Part shown: one piece after another, positions 7,141-13,886 of the stretch
Numbering within the stretch: position 1 is the first letter of the stretch
Layout: every line of letters begins with the position of its first letter
Origin: an uncultured Lachnospiraceae bacterium
GTDB lineage: Bacteria; Bacillota; Clostridia; Lachnospirales; Lachnospiraceae
Direction: 5' to 3'
NCBI GenBank assembly: GCA_947631755.1
Contig: CANRMO010000032.1
Span: forward strand, 1-16,003
DNA: 16,003 bases
Program-made: the position numbers and the translations under genes
Notes under the pieces: generated by a model
The model's database searches: none
The model's input: only the letters and a program-made list of their open reading frames with translations
What the model was told of the DNA's origin: nothing

Positions 7141-7232
7141 TATTTCCAGCATATTAATACGATTTTTCATTATTGTACTACTGCTGCCAGTTATATTCAA
7201 TCTCCTCTTATTAATCCAGTAATTTATTTTTC

Positions 7233-7259
7233 GATATACCTTGACAGACAAGGTATATC
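7233..7259. promoter_or_regulatory. Probable PadR operator (perfect palindrome)
   Basis: GATATACCTTG (7233-7243) and CAAGGTATATC (7249-7259) are exact inverted copies around a 5-base spacer. The palindrome covers the -35 box of the padR promoter, so a dimeric repressor bound here would block RNA polymerase. PadR proteins commonly repress their own operon through such sites. Confidence 0.75.
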
Positions 7260-7269
7260 ATGTTATATT
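7241..7269 (+). promoter_or_regulatory. padR operon promoter
   Basis: A consensus -35 TTGACA (7241-7246) and TATATT (7264-7269) are separated by 17 bp, a strong vegetative (SigA-type) promoter. Transcription should start near 7276, leaving a leader of about 95 nt before the padR start at 7371. Confidence 0.75.
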
Positions 7270-7370
7270 ATATTCAATTTGAAAAATATGTCGCTGATGG
7301 ACATATTGACGGCCTGTGCAGGCGCGGCCGCCGCTGTGCTCATTTTATCATCTTTCGAAAGGGGGTAACT

Positions 7371-7700
7371 ATGTCTTTAGCATCGGATTTGATCCGTGGA
7401 AATACGGAAACCATTATTCTGGCGCAGCTCATGAAACATGACAGTTACGGATACCAGATTAATAAAACGATTCAGGAAAAAACAAATCATGAATATGAAT
7501 TAAAAGAGGCAACTCTGTACTCAGCATTCCGGCGCCTGGAGGAAGCCGGCCATATTTCCTCCTACTGGGGAAATGAGGAGACCGGGGCAAGAAGACGCTA
7601 CTACACGATCACCACGGCCGGACGGGAAAATTACCGGCAGCGCATAGGTGAATGGGAAAAATCAAGAGAGATCATTGACATACTAACCCGCCTGGATTAA
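7371..7700 (+). CDS. PadR-family transcriptional repressor
   Basis: This is a 109-aa winged-helix regulator. The reading frame is open upstream to 7260, but the real start is ATG 7371: it lies behind AAAGGGGGTAACT, the upstream residues do not fit the family, and the promoter -10 would otherwise almost touch the start. Family hallmarks are LIRGNTETIILAQLMKHDSYGYQI at the N-terminus, LKEATLYSAFRRLEEAGHI as the recognition helix, SYWGNEETGARRRYYTITTAGREN as the wing, and a short C-terminal helix for dimerisation. It belongs to the short PadR group that is typically the first gene of an operon with a HAAS-domain membrane protein and a DUF4097 protein, exactly as here. It probably represses this operon through the palindrome at 7233-7259. 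The inducer cannot be told from sequence, but envelope stress is plausible from the context. Confidence 0.92.
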   Translation: MSLASDLIRGNTETIILAQLMKHDSYGYQINKTIQEKTNHEYELKEATLYSAFRRLEEAGHISSYWGNEETGARRRYYTITTAGRENYRQRIGEWEKSREIIDILTRLD

Positions 7701-7729
7701 CAATCATATTTAAGAAAAGAGGTATTTTT

Positions 7730-8419
7730 ATGGAAAGCAAACTGCGTGAACATATGGATGAATTGTTTCGCGATGTACCGCCCACGAAACAGTCGATCGA
7801 AATTAAAGAAGAAATTTTACAGAACATCACCGACAAATACCATGACCTGCTCGCTGAGGGCAAATCTGAAGAGGCCGCTTACAACATAGCCATCGCCAGC
7901 ATCGGGAATCTGGATGATCTGCTGAAATCGCTCAAACAGACGCAATCCGCCGACAGGCAGACTGCCCTGATGGAAGAGTACAACGCCTGGAAGAAAAAAT
8001 CTGCCCTCCGGATCTCTGTCGCTGTCATGCTCTATATTATGAGTGTGATCCCGCCGATCCTGACAGATGAGTTCTTTGATCCGGCTGGGCCCGCGGACGC
8101 CATCGGAGCTATCGGACTGTTTGTCATGGCCGCCATCGCCACAGGTATATTGGTTTATAACTCCGTCTCAAAGCCGGCATTTCCCGCCTCTGACGGCAGC
8201 ATAGCAAAGGATTTCAAAAAATGGCAGGATGAAAAAGAACTGTCAAAACAGAGCAAACAGGCTCTGCACGCCATTGAGGGTGCCCTGTGGTGCATCATCA
8301 TCGCGCTCTATTTTGTCATCAGCTTCTCGAGCGGGGCCTGGTACATCACCTGGGTCATATTCCCGATCGGTGGGGCCTGCAACTCCATCCTGCGCGCTAT
8401 TTTCACTCTTAAGAATTGA
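7730..8419 (+). CDS. HAAS-domain (permease prefix domain 1) membrane protein
   Basis: This is a 229-aa protein. The first 70 residues form the alpha-helical HAAS/permease-prefix domain: LREHMDELFRDVPPT, then EIKEEILQNITDKYHDLLAEGKSEEAAYNIAIASIG, then LDDLLKSL. After a charged linker come four hydrophobic segments at about 89-108, 117-140, 180-199 and 203-222. A charged cytosolic loop (KDFKKWQDEKELSKQSKQ) separates the second and third. AAGAGGT lies 8 nt before the ATG, 29 bp after padR. Proteins of this type sit between PadR and DUF4097 genes in many Firmicutes and are thought to work in envelope-stress signalling; the biochemical role is not established. The HAAS domain in relatives is fused to permeases, so an interaction role is plausible. 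Confidence 0.85.
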   Translation: MESKLREHMDELFRDVPPTKQSIEIKEEILQNITDKYHDLLAEGKSEEAAYNIAIASIGNLDDLLKSLKQTQSADRQTALMEEYNAWKKKSALRISVAVMLYIMSVIPPILTDEFFDPAGPADAIGAIGLFVMAAIATGILVYNSVSKPAFPASDGSIAKDFKKWQDEKELSKQSKQALHAIEGALWCIIIALYFVISFSSGAWYITWVIFPIGGACNSILRAIFTLKN

Positions 8420-8430
8420 GGTGACAAACA

Positions 8431-9282
8431 ATGGATAAAAAAACATCTGCCTGGATCCAGTTGATTGCTTCTTCCTGCATCGTTGTCCTGCTGACCGCCA
8501 TCCTGATCTATGGCATCGCACGGGGCGGATTCCCCTTTATCTCTTTCAACATCGGGGGCGGCTGGCACTATGCACACAGTGATAAATATTCCGTCGGCAG
8601 CGGGGAGATCACCCCGGATGGCGGCAGCTTAAAAGCGATCAATGTAAACTGGCTGGACGGCTCAGTGGACATCGTGGGCAGCGCAACGGCCTCCGCCATC
8701 ACAGTGGAAGAGCAGGCGGACAGAGATCTGCCAAAGGAGAACCAGGTACATTACTGGTATCATGACGGGATCCTTGATCTGCAATACCGTGAGAGTTCAT
8801 CTGGTTTTAACATCTCTTTCGGCCGTTTTGGCTACAACAAACATCTGACTGTCACTGTCCCAGAACATCTGTGCCAGCCAGACAGCCTGGAGTTGAAAAC
8901 AGATGCGGTCAGCTCCGATATCAATATAAAAAATATAAATGCAAAATCATTCGACACCGACTCCGTCAGCGGCGTCATAAGGTATGAGGGCAGTGTGTCC
9001 ACCGCGGTCAACTGCGACACCGTTTCCGGGGATATCAACGTGACCTCTCATCTGGCTCCCTCCTCTGTAGAGGTGGACTGTGTGAGCGCAAACACTACCC
9101 TGCTGATTCCTTCTACCGCCGAATTTCACGCGAAATATGACGGCGTCTCGGGCCGTCTGTCCTTTGATGGATTCGACGCCTCCAGTCGCGGTGAAAACGA
9201 ATACGACATCGGCAACGGGAATGGAAATCATTATGAATTTGACAGCGTGAGCGGCGATGTCACGATCCGGGCTGTCTCCTGA
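8431..9282 (+). CDS. DUF4097 family beta-repeat membrane-anchored protein
   Basis: This 283-aa protein has one N-terminal membrane segment (about 8-28, IQLIASSCIVVLLTAILIYG) that should anchor an extracytoplasmic domain. The rest is a run of short beta-strand repeats typical of DUF4097/putative adhesin beta-helix folds, with recurring D-[ST]-V-S-G motifs: TDSVSGVIRYEGS, CDTVSGDINVTS, KYDGVSGRLSFDG and the terminal EFDSVSGDVTIRAVS. GAGGTGACAAACA leads into the ATG, 11 bp after the HAAS gene, so the two are co-translated in one operon. In other Firmicutes this third gene of the PadR module is linked to resistance against membrane-active agents; that role here is inference. It converges on hydE with only 10 bp between stops, and only a short AT palindrome (GAAAAATTTTTC) lies in the gap. 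Confidence 0.87.
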   Translation: MDKKTSAWIQLIASSCIVVLLTAILIYGIARGGFPFISFNIGGGWHYAHSDKYSVGSGEITPDGGSLKAINVNWLDGSVDIVGSATASAITVEEQADRDLPKENQVHYWYHDGILDLQYRESSSGFNISFGRFGYNKHLTVTVPEHLCQPDSLELKTDAVSSDINIKNINAKSFDTDSVSGVIRYEGSVSTAVNCDTVSGDINVTSHLAPSSVEVDCVSANTTLLIPSTAEFHAKYDGVSGRLSFDGFDASSRGENEYDIGNGNGNHYEFDSVSGDVTIRAVS

Positions 9283-9292
9283 AAAATTTTTC

Positions 9293-10348
9293 CTATTTCA
9301 CCCTGCTGTCTCCCCTTGCGGTAACAATGTGGTATCCAGTGGATTCCACCCGCAGGGCGAGGCAGTTTTTGCATTGGGCAGACTCCTCCCCCGTACAGAT
9401 CTTGTTGTCATACAGATCATATTTTTCCCGGATACGGACCGGGGAGAGATTCGGCATCAGCACATTTGCGCCCGCCATCAGCCCCCGCTCCCGCCCGTCC
9501 GCCGCGATCGTGCCGAGGGCCGTCGTGGCGGGCAGGAGGACTTCTGGAAACATGAGACGCAGTATCCCAAGCATAGTAAGCGTGCGTGAAAGAGACCCGT
9601 CAGCCTCCCCGGCAAACGGCGTGTCGCGGTGGGAGAGAAAGGGGCCGATGCCGATCATATGGGGCCGCAGATCCTGTAGAAACCTGAGATCCGCTACGAG
9701 GTTGTCCACGGTCTGTCCGGGCGAACCCACCATAAAACCGGCACCCACCTGGTAGCCAATCTCACGCAGCATATAAAGACATTCCTTTCTTTCGGCAAGG
9801 CTCATTACCGCCGGGTGCAGGCGGCGGTAATGTTCGCCGTCCGCCGTCTCATGCCGGAGCAGATACCTGTCCGCCCCCGCCTTATGCCAGCGCAGATAAT
9901 CCTCTTTTGTCCGCTCTCCTACAGACAGCGTGACCGCGCAGTCCGGGAATTCTTCCCGGATCGAGCGGATGATCCCCTCCATCCTCTCCCCGGTAAACCA
10001 CGCGTCTTCCCCGCTCTGCAATACAAATGTGCGAAATCCCAGCCCATAGCCTTCTCTGGCACACGCCAGGATCTCTTCCGGAGTCAGGCGGTAACGCTCT
10101 GCCTTTTCATTGCTCTTTCGGATCCCGCAGTAATAACAGTCATTTCTGCATATATTGGAGAACTCGATCAGCCCCCGGACATACACGTCCGTCCCGTACT
10201 CTCTCTCTCTCACCGCCCGGGCTCTCTCAAAAAGAAACTCCTGTTCTTCCTCCCCCGTCTCTGCGATGAGCTCCGCCAGCTCCGAATCTGGCAGATCTCT
10301 CTTTTTCTCCAGCTCACCAATCAAATACCGTACATTGTTCAATCTCAT
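9293..10348 (-). CDS. hydE: [FeFe]-hydrogenase maturase HydE (radical SAM)
   Basis: HydE is a radical S-adenosylmethionine enzyme needed to build the non-protein ligands of the [FeFe]-hydrogenase H-cluster, working with HydG and HydF. This 351-aa protein has the radical SAM cluster motif CRNDCYYC (Cys67, Cys71, Cys74) inside VYVRGLIEFSNICRNDCYYCGIR, then the barrel motifs FVLQSGED, TLSVGER, RYLLRHETAD and GFMVGSPGQT. Near the C-terminus CTGEESAQCKNC (Cys318, Cys326, Cys329) has the C-x7-C-x2-C spacing known for the accessory [2Fe-2S] cluster of some HydE enzymes, and the family ending GYHIVTARGD follows. The length is normal. The ATG at 10348 overlaps the upstream stop as ATGA; a TTG at 10342, with GAGG 7 nt upstream, is an alternative start. 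hydF, hydG and a hydrogenase gene are not in the window. Confidence 0.93.
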   Translation of the reverse strand: MRLNNVRYLIGELEKKRDLPDSELAELIAETGEEEQEFLFERARAVREREYGTDVYVRGLIEFSNICRNDCYYCGIRKSNEKAERYRLTPEEILACAREGYGLGFRTFVLQSGEDAWFTGERMEGIIRSIREEFPDCAVTLSVGERTKEDYLRWHKAGADRYLLRHETADGEHYRRLHPAVMSLAERKECLYMLREIGYQVGAGFMVGSPGQTVDNLVADLRFLQDLRPHMIGIGPFLSHRDTPFAGEADGSLSRTLTMLGILRLMFPEVLLPATTALGTIAADGRERGLMAGANVLMPNLSPVRIREKYDLYDNKICTGEESAQCKNCLALRVESTGYHIVTARGDSRVK

Positions 10349-10698
10349 TCCTCATTTCTCTGCCCATCCCTTTTCTGCCCATAGAGTTTGCGGGCGCGGT
10401 CAAATTTCAGTACCTGCTTGCGGCGCACATTGTGGCCCACCGCCTCTTTGTACTGCTGGTTGACATATTCCAGTATCTTTGGCAGCTCCTCCTGCACTCC
10501 CGGCACATCATAGTAAACCGCTACCACAACATAATTCATGGGGCCATTCTGGTACAACTGCAGCTCTGCAAAATACCCGGAATAATTTTTTTTCAGATAG
10601 ACATCTATTTTTTTCACAAGATCCAGATAGCGGTCCTGCCACCCGGAATCCACATAGGACATACTGACATCATAGAGATAGCCGCATTTTCCCATCAT
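10345..10698 (-). CDS. Unrecognised 117-aa protein coupled to hydE
   Basis: I do not recognise this family. The ATG at 10698 is chosen because GGGAGG lies 8 nt upstream; a longer frame reaching 10719 has no ribosome site. The product is soluble, without a signal peptide or membrane segment. It begins MMGKCGYLYDVSMSYVDSG, continues with an amphipathic helix (DRYLDLVKKIDVYLKKN), two strands (YFAELQLYQNG and MNYVVVAVYYDVPG) and another helix (ELPKILEYVNQQYKEA). It ends in a basic tail (RRKQVLKFDRARKLYGQKRDGQRNEE). This pattern would suit a small alpha/beta, ferredoxin-like fold. Its stop overlaps the hydE start by 4 bp, so the two are translationally coupled, which suggests a role with hydrogenase maturation or its regulation. 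It does not resemble the short TM1266-type regulators often found near hyd genes. Confidence 0.7.
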   Translation of the reverse strand: MMGKCGYLYDVSMSYVDSGWQDRYLDLVKKIDVYLKKNYSGYFAELQLYQNGPMNYVVVAVYYDVPGVQEELPKILEYVNQQYKEAVGHNVRRKQVLKFDRARKLYGQKRDGQRNEE

Positions 10699-10800
10699 AA
10701 AAATAACCTCCCGGCGCAATCGGTCTTACTACACTATATGCGGTTATCGGCGGGAATGACCCCTCTTTCTGAAATTTTGTGCTGTCCTTCCTATGTGGTA

Positions 10801-10829
10801 ATTATAGGCAGAGCACTAAAAAATTTCAA
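10801..10829 (-). promoter_or_regulatory. Promoter of the 117-aa protein-hydE operon
   Basis: On the minus strand TTGAAA (10824-10829) is followed after 17 bp by a perfect TATAAT (10801-10806). The leader before the first gene is about 95 nt. The -35 box is 8 bp from the -35 of the oppositely directed esterase promoter. Confidence 0.7.
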
Positions 10830-10837
10830 CAGAAAAC

Positions 10838-10866
10838 TTGACAGATATACCCTTTTTTGATATTCT
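10838..10866 (+). promoter_or_regulatory. Promoter of the secreted esterase gene
   Basis: A consensus TTGACA (10838-10843) and TATTCT (10861-10866) are separated by 17 bp. Transcription should start at about 10873, leaving a leader of about 67 nt before the ATG at 10940. Confidence 0.7.
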
Positions 10867-10874
10867 TTTATATA

Positions 10875-10914
10875 AATTAGAAGTCTAATTATAATCAAAA
10901 AACAAGCTTTTTGA
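10875..10914. repeat. Two small inverted repeats at the esterase transcription start and leader
   Basis: AATTAGA-AG-TCTAATT (10875-10890) lies right at the expected transcription start. TCAAAAA / TTTTTGA (10895-10901 and 10908-10914, 6-nt loop) follows. A CTAATTATAA unit is also repeated directly, flanking the second hairpin. These could be a repressor site and leader structure, but AT-rich symmetry of this size can occur by chance. Confidence 0.4.
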
Positions 10915-10939
10915 CCTAATTATAAAAAGGAGGTTTCCT

Positions 10940-12109
10940 ATGAAAAAATTCATTGTTCTGTCCCTTGTCTCTGCCCTAACCGCGGGACTCTTTTTCTCTG
11001 CACCAGATGCCTGTGCGGCAAAGAAAGTATCTCTGAGTAAAAAATCTCTCACTATGAAAACAGGAGAAAAGAAAAAACTGAGAGTAAAAAATCTGAAAAA
11101 GAAATTGCAGAAAAAGGTAAAATGGAGTTCCAGCAAAAAGAAAGTAGCAGCCGTATCCAAAAAAGGAGTTGTCACTGCGAAAAAGAAAGGAACTGCAAAA
11201 ATCACGGCAAAGGTGGCCGGGAAAAAGTATACCTGCAAAGTTAAAGTAAAGGCTAAAACAAAACCAAAAACCACACCCACCCCGACACCGGCTCTAGACG
11301 ACGGCGATGTATATTACAAGACACCGGTAGACTTCCGCACAAGAAAATCTGACGTAAAGTATGGCACAGTGGAGAAAAAGACTTATTATTCCACTACGAC
11401 AGAAAAAGACCGCCGGGTCACTATCGTACTTCCCCCCGGCTACACAGCAGAGAAACAATATCCGGTCTGCTATCTGCTCCACGGTCTCGGCCAGGACGAC
11501 ACTGACTGGATCAATGCCAAGGCCCCGACGATCATCGGAAATATGATCGCTGCCGGGACAGCCAAAGAGATGATCCTGGTGCTGCCGAACTGCCGCGCCC
11601 GCGCCAACGACGCCGCCGGGCCATCCGACGCCTTTTCCCTGTCGAACTACCAGGCATTTGACAACTTTATCAATGATCTGCGTGACAACCTGATGCCATT
11701 CATCAAGAAAACTTATTCGATCAAAGAAGGACGGGAAAACACAGCCAGCGCCGGCTTCTCCATGGGGGGACGCACCGCCCTCTACATCGGCCTGTCCATG
11801 CAGGAAACTTTCGGCTTTATCGGGGGATTCTGCCCGGCTCCGGGACTTCTCCCCTATAAGATGAACAATATCTCAGAAAAGGGGCTGTTCACAAAAGAGA
11901 CACTGAAACTCAAACCGGAATATGCGGAAAATACTGTCTTAATGCTCGTGGCCGCAAAAAATGACACCATTGTTGGCGGCATACCCGCCGGATACCACAA
12001 TACACTGACGGCAAATGGCACAAAACACATCTGGTACCGGAAAGCCGGGGGACATGATGTCAATGTGATGGACAACGCACTCTATAATTTCGCAAAAACA
12101 CTTTTCTGA
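10940..12109 (+). CDS. Secreted esterase with lysine-rich Ig-like (Big_2-type) domain
   Basis: This 389-aa secreted enzyme has a signal peptide at about 1-27 (MKK, hydrophobic core IVLSLVSALTAGLFF, cleavage near DACA-AKK). Residues 28-105 form a very lysine-rich bacterial Ig-like domain (VSLSKKSLTMKTGEKKKL, VKWSSSKKKVAAVSKKGVV, TAKKKGTAKITAKVAGKKY), as seen in many Lachnospiraceae surface proteins. A Thr/Pro linker (TTPTPTPA, 111-118) leads to an alpha/beta-hydrolase esterase domain of the esterase D/feruloyl esterase group. That domain has the LLHGLGQDD oxyanion region (179-187), nucleophile Ser274 in GFSMGG, probable acid Asp342 (AAKNDTIVGG) and His372 (AGGHDVN). A likely role is deacylation of plant or host polysaccharide side chains near the cell surface; the exact substrate cannot be told. 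GGAGG lies 6 nt before the ATG. It appears to be a single-gene transcript ending at a hairpin shared with spoVAC. Confidence 0.9.
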   Translation: MKKFIVLSLVSALTAGLFFSAPDACAAKKVSLSKKSLTMKTGEKKKLRVKNLKKKLQKKVKWSSSKKKVAAVSKKGVVTAKKKGTAKITAKVAGKKYTCKVKVKAKTKPKTTPTPTPALDDGDVYYKTPVDFRTRKSDVKYGTVEKKTYYSTTTEKDRRVTIVLPPGYTAEKQYPVCYLLHGLGQDDTDWINAKAPTIIGNMIAAGTAKEMILVLPNCRARANDAAGPSDAFSLSNYQAFDNFINDLRDNLMPFIKKTYSIKEGRENTASAGFSMGGRTALYIGLSMQETFGFIGGFCPAPGLLPYKMNNISEKGLFTKETLKLKPEYAENTVLMLVAAKNDTIVGGIPAGYHNTLTANGTKHIWYRKAGGHDVNVMDNALYNFAKTLF

Positions 12110-12131
12110 GAAAGACAGTGCACTCAGAAAA
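12102..12131. terminator. Shared hairpin between the convergent esterase and spoVAC genes
   Basis: TTTTCTGAG (12102-12110) and CTCAGAAAA (12123-12131) are exact 9-bp inverted copies around 12 bases, and they contain the stop codons of both genes. The flanks are AT-rich; on the minus strand a GTGTTTTTG run follows. It is probably a bidirectional terminator, though neither side has a perfect T tract. Confidence 0.45.
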
Positions 12132-12618
12132 TATATTTACCGAGCCAGTACAGCACGCCGAGGATCCAGCTGCAGAACACGCCGAACAGGATTACAGGAC
12201 CGGCGATAGTGAAGATCTTACAGCCAATTCCAAATACCTGGCCCTCTTCTTTAAATTCGATCGCGGGCGCCGCCACCGAATTAGCAAATCCCGTGATCGG
12301 CACGAGGGTTCCGGCCCCGGCAAAATTTGCCAGCTTCTGATACAGATTAAACCCGGTAAACAGGATACTTAAAAATATGAGAGACAGCGTTGTGTACAGC
12401 GACGCTGTCTCTTTTTCCAATCCGATCATCATATACAGATTTGTAAAGAGCTGCCCCAGAACGCAGATCAGCCCCCCAATGAGATAGGCCTTACACAGAT
12501 TGATAAACCAGCTTTTTTTCGGCGTATTTTCCTTTACATACTGATTATATTTTTCATCCCGCTTCTCCTGCGTCTTCTCCTGTATCACAGATTTGATATC
12601 TGTCTTCTGACTCTCCAT
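12124..12618 (-). CDS. spoVAC: Stage V sporulation protein AC
   Basis: SpoVAC is an inner-membrane subunit of the SpoVA dipicolinic-acid (Ca-DPA) channel, which loads DPA into the developing spore and releases it in germination; in Bacillus it acts as a mechanosensitive channel. This 164-aa protein has a charged N-terminal tail (1-35), then membrane segments at about 40-65, 74-92, 100-120 and 133-158. The family signatures KAYLIGGLICVLGQL (43-57) and GAGTLVPITGFANSVAAPAIEF (101-122) are intact. GGAGG lies 5 nt before the ATG, and the gap from spoVAB is 9 bp, so it is part of the spoVA operon. It is the last gene: an unrelated gene converges only 14 bp after its stop, so the spoVAD and spoVAE genes usually found next are absent here. 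Confidence 0.94.
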   Translation of the reverse strand: MESQKTDIKSVIQEKTQEKRDEKYNQYVKENTPKKSWFINLCKAYLIGGLICVLGQLFTNLYMMIGLEKETASLYTTLSLIFLSILFTGFNLYQKLANFAGAGTLVPITGFANSVAAPAIEFKEEGQVFGIGCKIFTIAGPVILFGVFCSWILGVLYWLGKYIF

Positions 12619-12627
12619 AGTTACCTC

Positions 12628-13041
12628 CTAAAAAAAGAATTGTAATAACGTCCCTGCCATTTTGCCCAGCGCGATCCCCAGAACGACCAGCGGAAATCCC
12701 TGCTGGATCTGCGTCCGGTTTATCATGATCGGCAGCAGGCGCAGCGTCTCCGCTAAAGCCATCGCCAGACACCCGACAAATATCCCCGAAAATAATCCGA
12801 GGGCGCCGAGAAAGATATGCGAAAGAGGCAGCGGAAACTGAAAAAGATACCAGATATTTCCCAGCGCCCCGCCCAATATAATGGCATTTTCATAAAAATA
12901 TATGTGGCTGACAGTCCCAGTCCGGGCAGCCAGGCGCGGAACAATCCCCAGCATTGTGATAAAAGCAAATATTCCCGCGGCAACCGCCAGGCCGCCGCTC
13001 AGTCCCAAAACGCCAAGGGCGATCTGTTTAATTAACATCAA
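12628..13041 (-). CDS. spoVAB: Stage V sporulation protein AB
   Basis: SpoVAB is a small multi-pass membrane protein of the SpoVA system. The 137-aa product has hydrophobic segments at about 8-30, 53-66, 77-100 and 114-134. It matches family features LGIVPRLAARTGT (31-43), FSGIFVGCLAMALAETLRLLPI (83-104) and a C-terminal LVVLGIALGKMAGTLLQFFF. The frame starts with TTG at 13041, 9 nt after GGAGG, immediately followed by ATG at 13038; either may be used. Its start overlaps the end of spoVAA by up to 14 bp, a sign of translational coupling. Expression in the forespore under SigG is expected from the family but not shown by an obvious promoter here. Confidence 0.9.
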   Translation of the reverse strand: MMLIKQIALGVLGLSGGLAVAAGIFAFITMLGIVPRLAARTGTVSHIYFYENAIILGGALGNIWYLFQFPLPLSHIFLGALGLFSGIFVGCLAMALAETLRLLPIMINRTQIQQGFPLVVLGIALGKMAGTLLQFFF

Positions 13042-13660
13042 TTGTGTGACCCTCCCTGGAGGCCGCTGCGATCAGGGCCTTATTAACCTGCTCCTCATAG
13101 TTGTGCATCTCCACCTGGATCGGCGTCGGATCATTTTTGATCTTCTTCCTGCGAAAATGGTTATAAAATACCAGGACACCGACAGGCATCCCAATGGCGT
13201 AACATACTTCCAGAATAGAGCCGCCGTCCTTTTGCACCCCTGTGATGAGCTGATATATTTTGTCAAATACATCACCGACACTGACATCCTCATTAAACGT
13301 CATAATCGTAAAAGCGGCTCCAAAAAACGAGATGAGACTGATAAATCCGGTCTTTAAAAATTCCTGCCACTTCTTTTTCTCCCTGCCGTCCGGCAGCTCC
13401 AGATCCACCACAAAATCCTCTTCCCCCAGATTCTCTATCGTGATATCCGGGTATACTTTATAAATACCCTCGTATACTTTGCTGATCGTAAATATGGTCT
13501 TCTGGTTACAATCCGTTGGCAGTGTATAGAAAATCTGTTTTTCAAGATCCTGGACAATCTTTTTATTCTGGCAGTAGAGAGATGCGATGTCTTTATACGT
13601 CAGCGCCCTCTTTCTGACCGGGATATTCTGTTCTATTTTCACGTATAATATTTCGTCCAT
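13028..13660 (-). CDS. spoVAA: Stage V sporulation protein AA
   Basis: SpoVAA is a membrane-associated SpoVA component. This 210-aa protein opens with a soluble domain (ILYVKIEQNIPVRKRALTYKDIASLYC, then KVYPDITIENLGEEDFVVDL) and has membrane segments at about 103-122 and 151-168. A conserved region EFLKTGFISLISFFGAAFTIMTFNEDVSVGDVFDKIYQLITG lies between and around them, followed by a basic C-terminal tail. GGAG lies 8 nt before the ATG at 13660. Its 5' end overlaps the 3' end of a small membrane-peptide gene by 22 bp. The gene order sigF, small gene, spoVAA, spoVAB, spoVAC agrees with the sigF-spoVA linkage seen in Bacillus. Confidence 0.92.
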   Translation of the reverse strand: MDEILYVKIEQNIPVRKRALTYKDIASLYCQNKKIVQDLEKQIFYTLPTDCNQKTIFTISKVYEGIYKVYPDITIENLGEEDFVVDLELPDGREKKKWQEFLKTGFISLISFFGAAFTIMTFNEDVSVGDVFDKIYQLITGVQKDGGSILEVCYAIGMPVGVLVFYNHFRRKKIKNDPTPIQVEMHNYEEQVNKALIAAASREGHTIDVN

Positions 13661-13797
13661 TCGATCTGCTCCTTCACCAGTGTGCCCTGTTCACCTCCCA
13701 AGGGCAGTTTTTCATTATTTCCCTGGGAGCGATAATAGAATATCACTCCGGATGCAACTAAAATAAGGGCAATGGTAATCAGGCTGATTTTTTTCAT
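13639..13797 (-). CDS. Small 52-aa membrane-anchored peptide between sigF and spoVAA
   Basis: I do not recognise this small gene. The start is set at ATG 13797 because AAAGGA lies about 9 nt upstream; the frame is open further to 13830 without a ribosome site. The product starts MKKISLITIALILVASGVIFYY, one hydrophobic segment (about 4-22) that could be an uncleaved signal anchor, followed by a short polar tail of 30 residues (SQGNNEKLPLGGEQGTLV and on). There is no lipobox cysteine. Its end overlaps the spoVAA start by 22 bp and contains spoVAA's Shine-Dalgarno site, so its translation would couple to spoVAA. It may be a sporulation membrane peptide, or only a translated leader. Confidence 0.5.
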   Translation of the reverse strand: MKKISLITIALILVASGVIFYYRSQGNNEKLPLGGEQGTLVKEQIEWTKYYT

Positions 13798-13886
13798 CCA
13801 ACCACATCCTTTCGCTATTACCATTACCAATTTTTTAATTCTTATTCTATTTTTTTGTTGTAAATATTATGGCGCTTCCCGGAGTA

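Noticed and set aside
7321..7345. GC-rich stretch with GCGGCCGC in the padR leader as a riboswitch or attenuator
   Set aside because: It is a short self-complementary sequence without an aptamer-like arrangement or a following T run.
7260..7370. N-terminal extension of PadR by 37 residues
   Set aside because: The extension would start inside the promoter, has no ribosome site, and its residues do not fit the PadR family; ATG 7371 has a good Shine-Dalgarno site.
9257..9589. Long plus-strand frames opposite hydE (also 9327-9755 and 9815-10384)
   Set aside because: They are antisense shadows of the well-supported hydE gene, with no ribosome sites and no protein-like composition.
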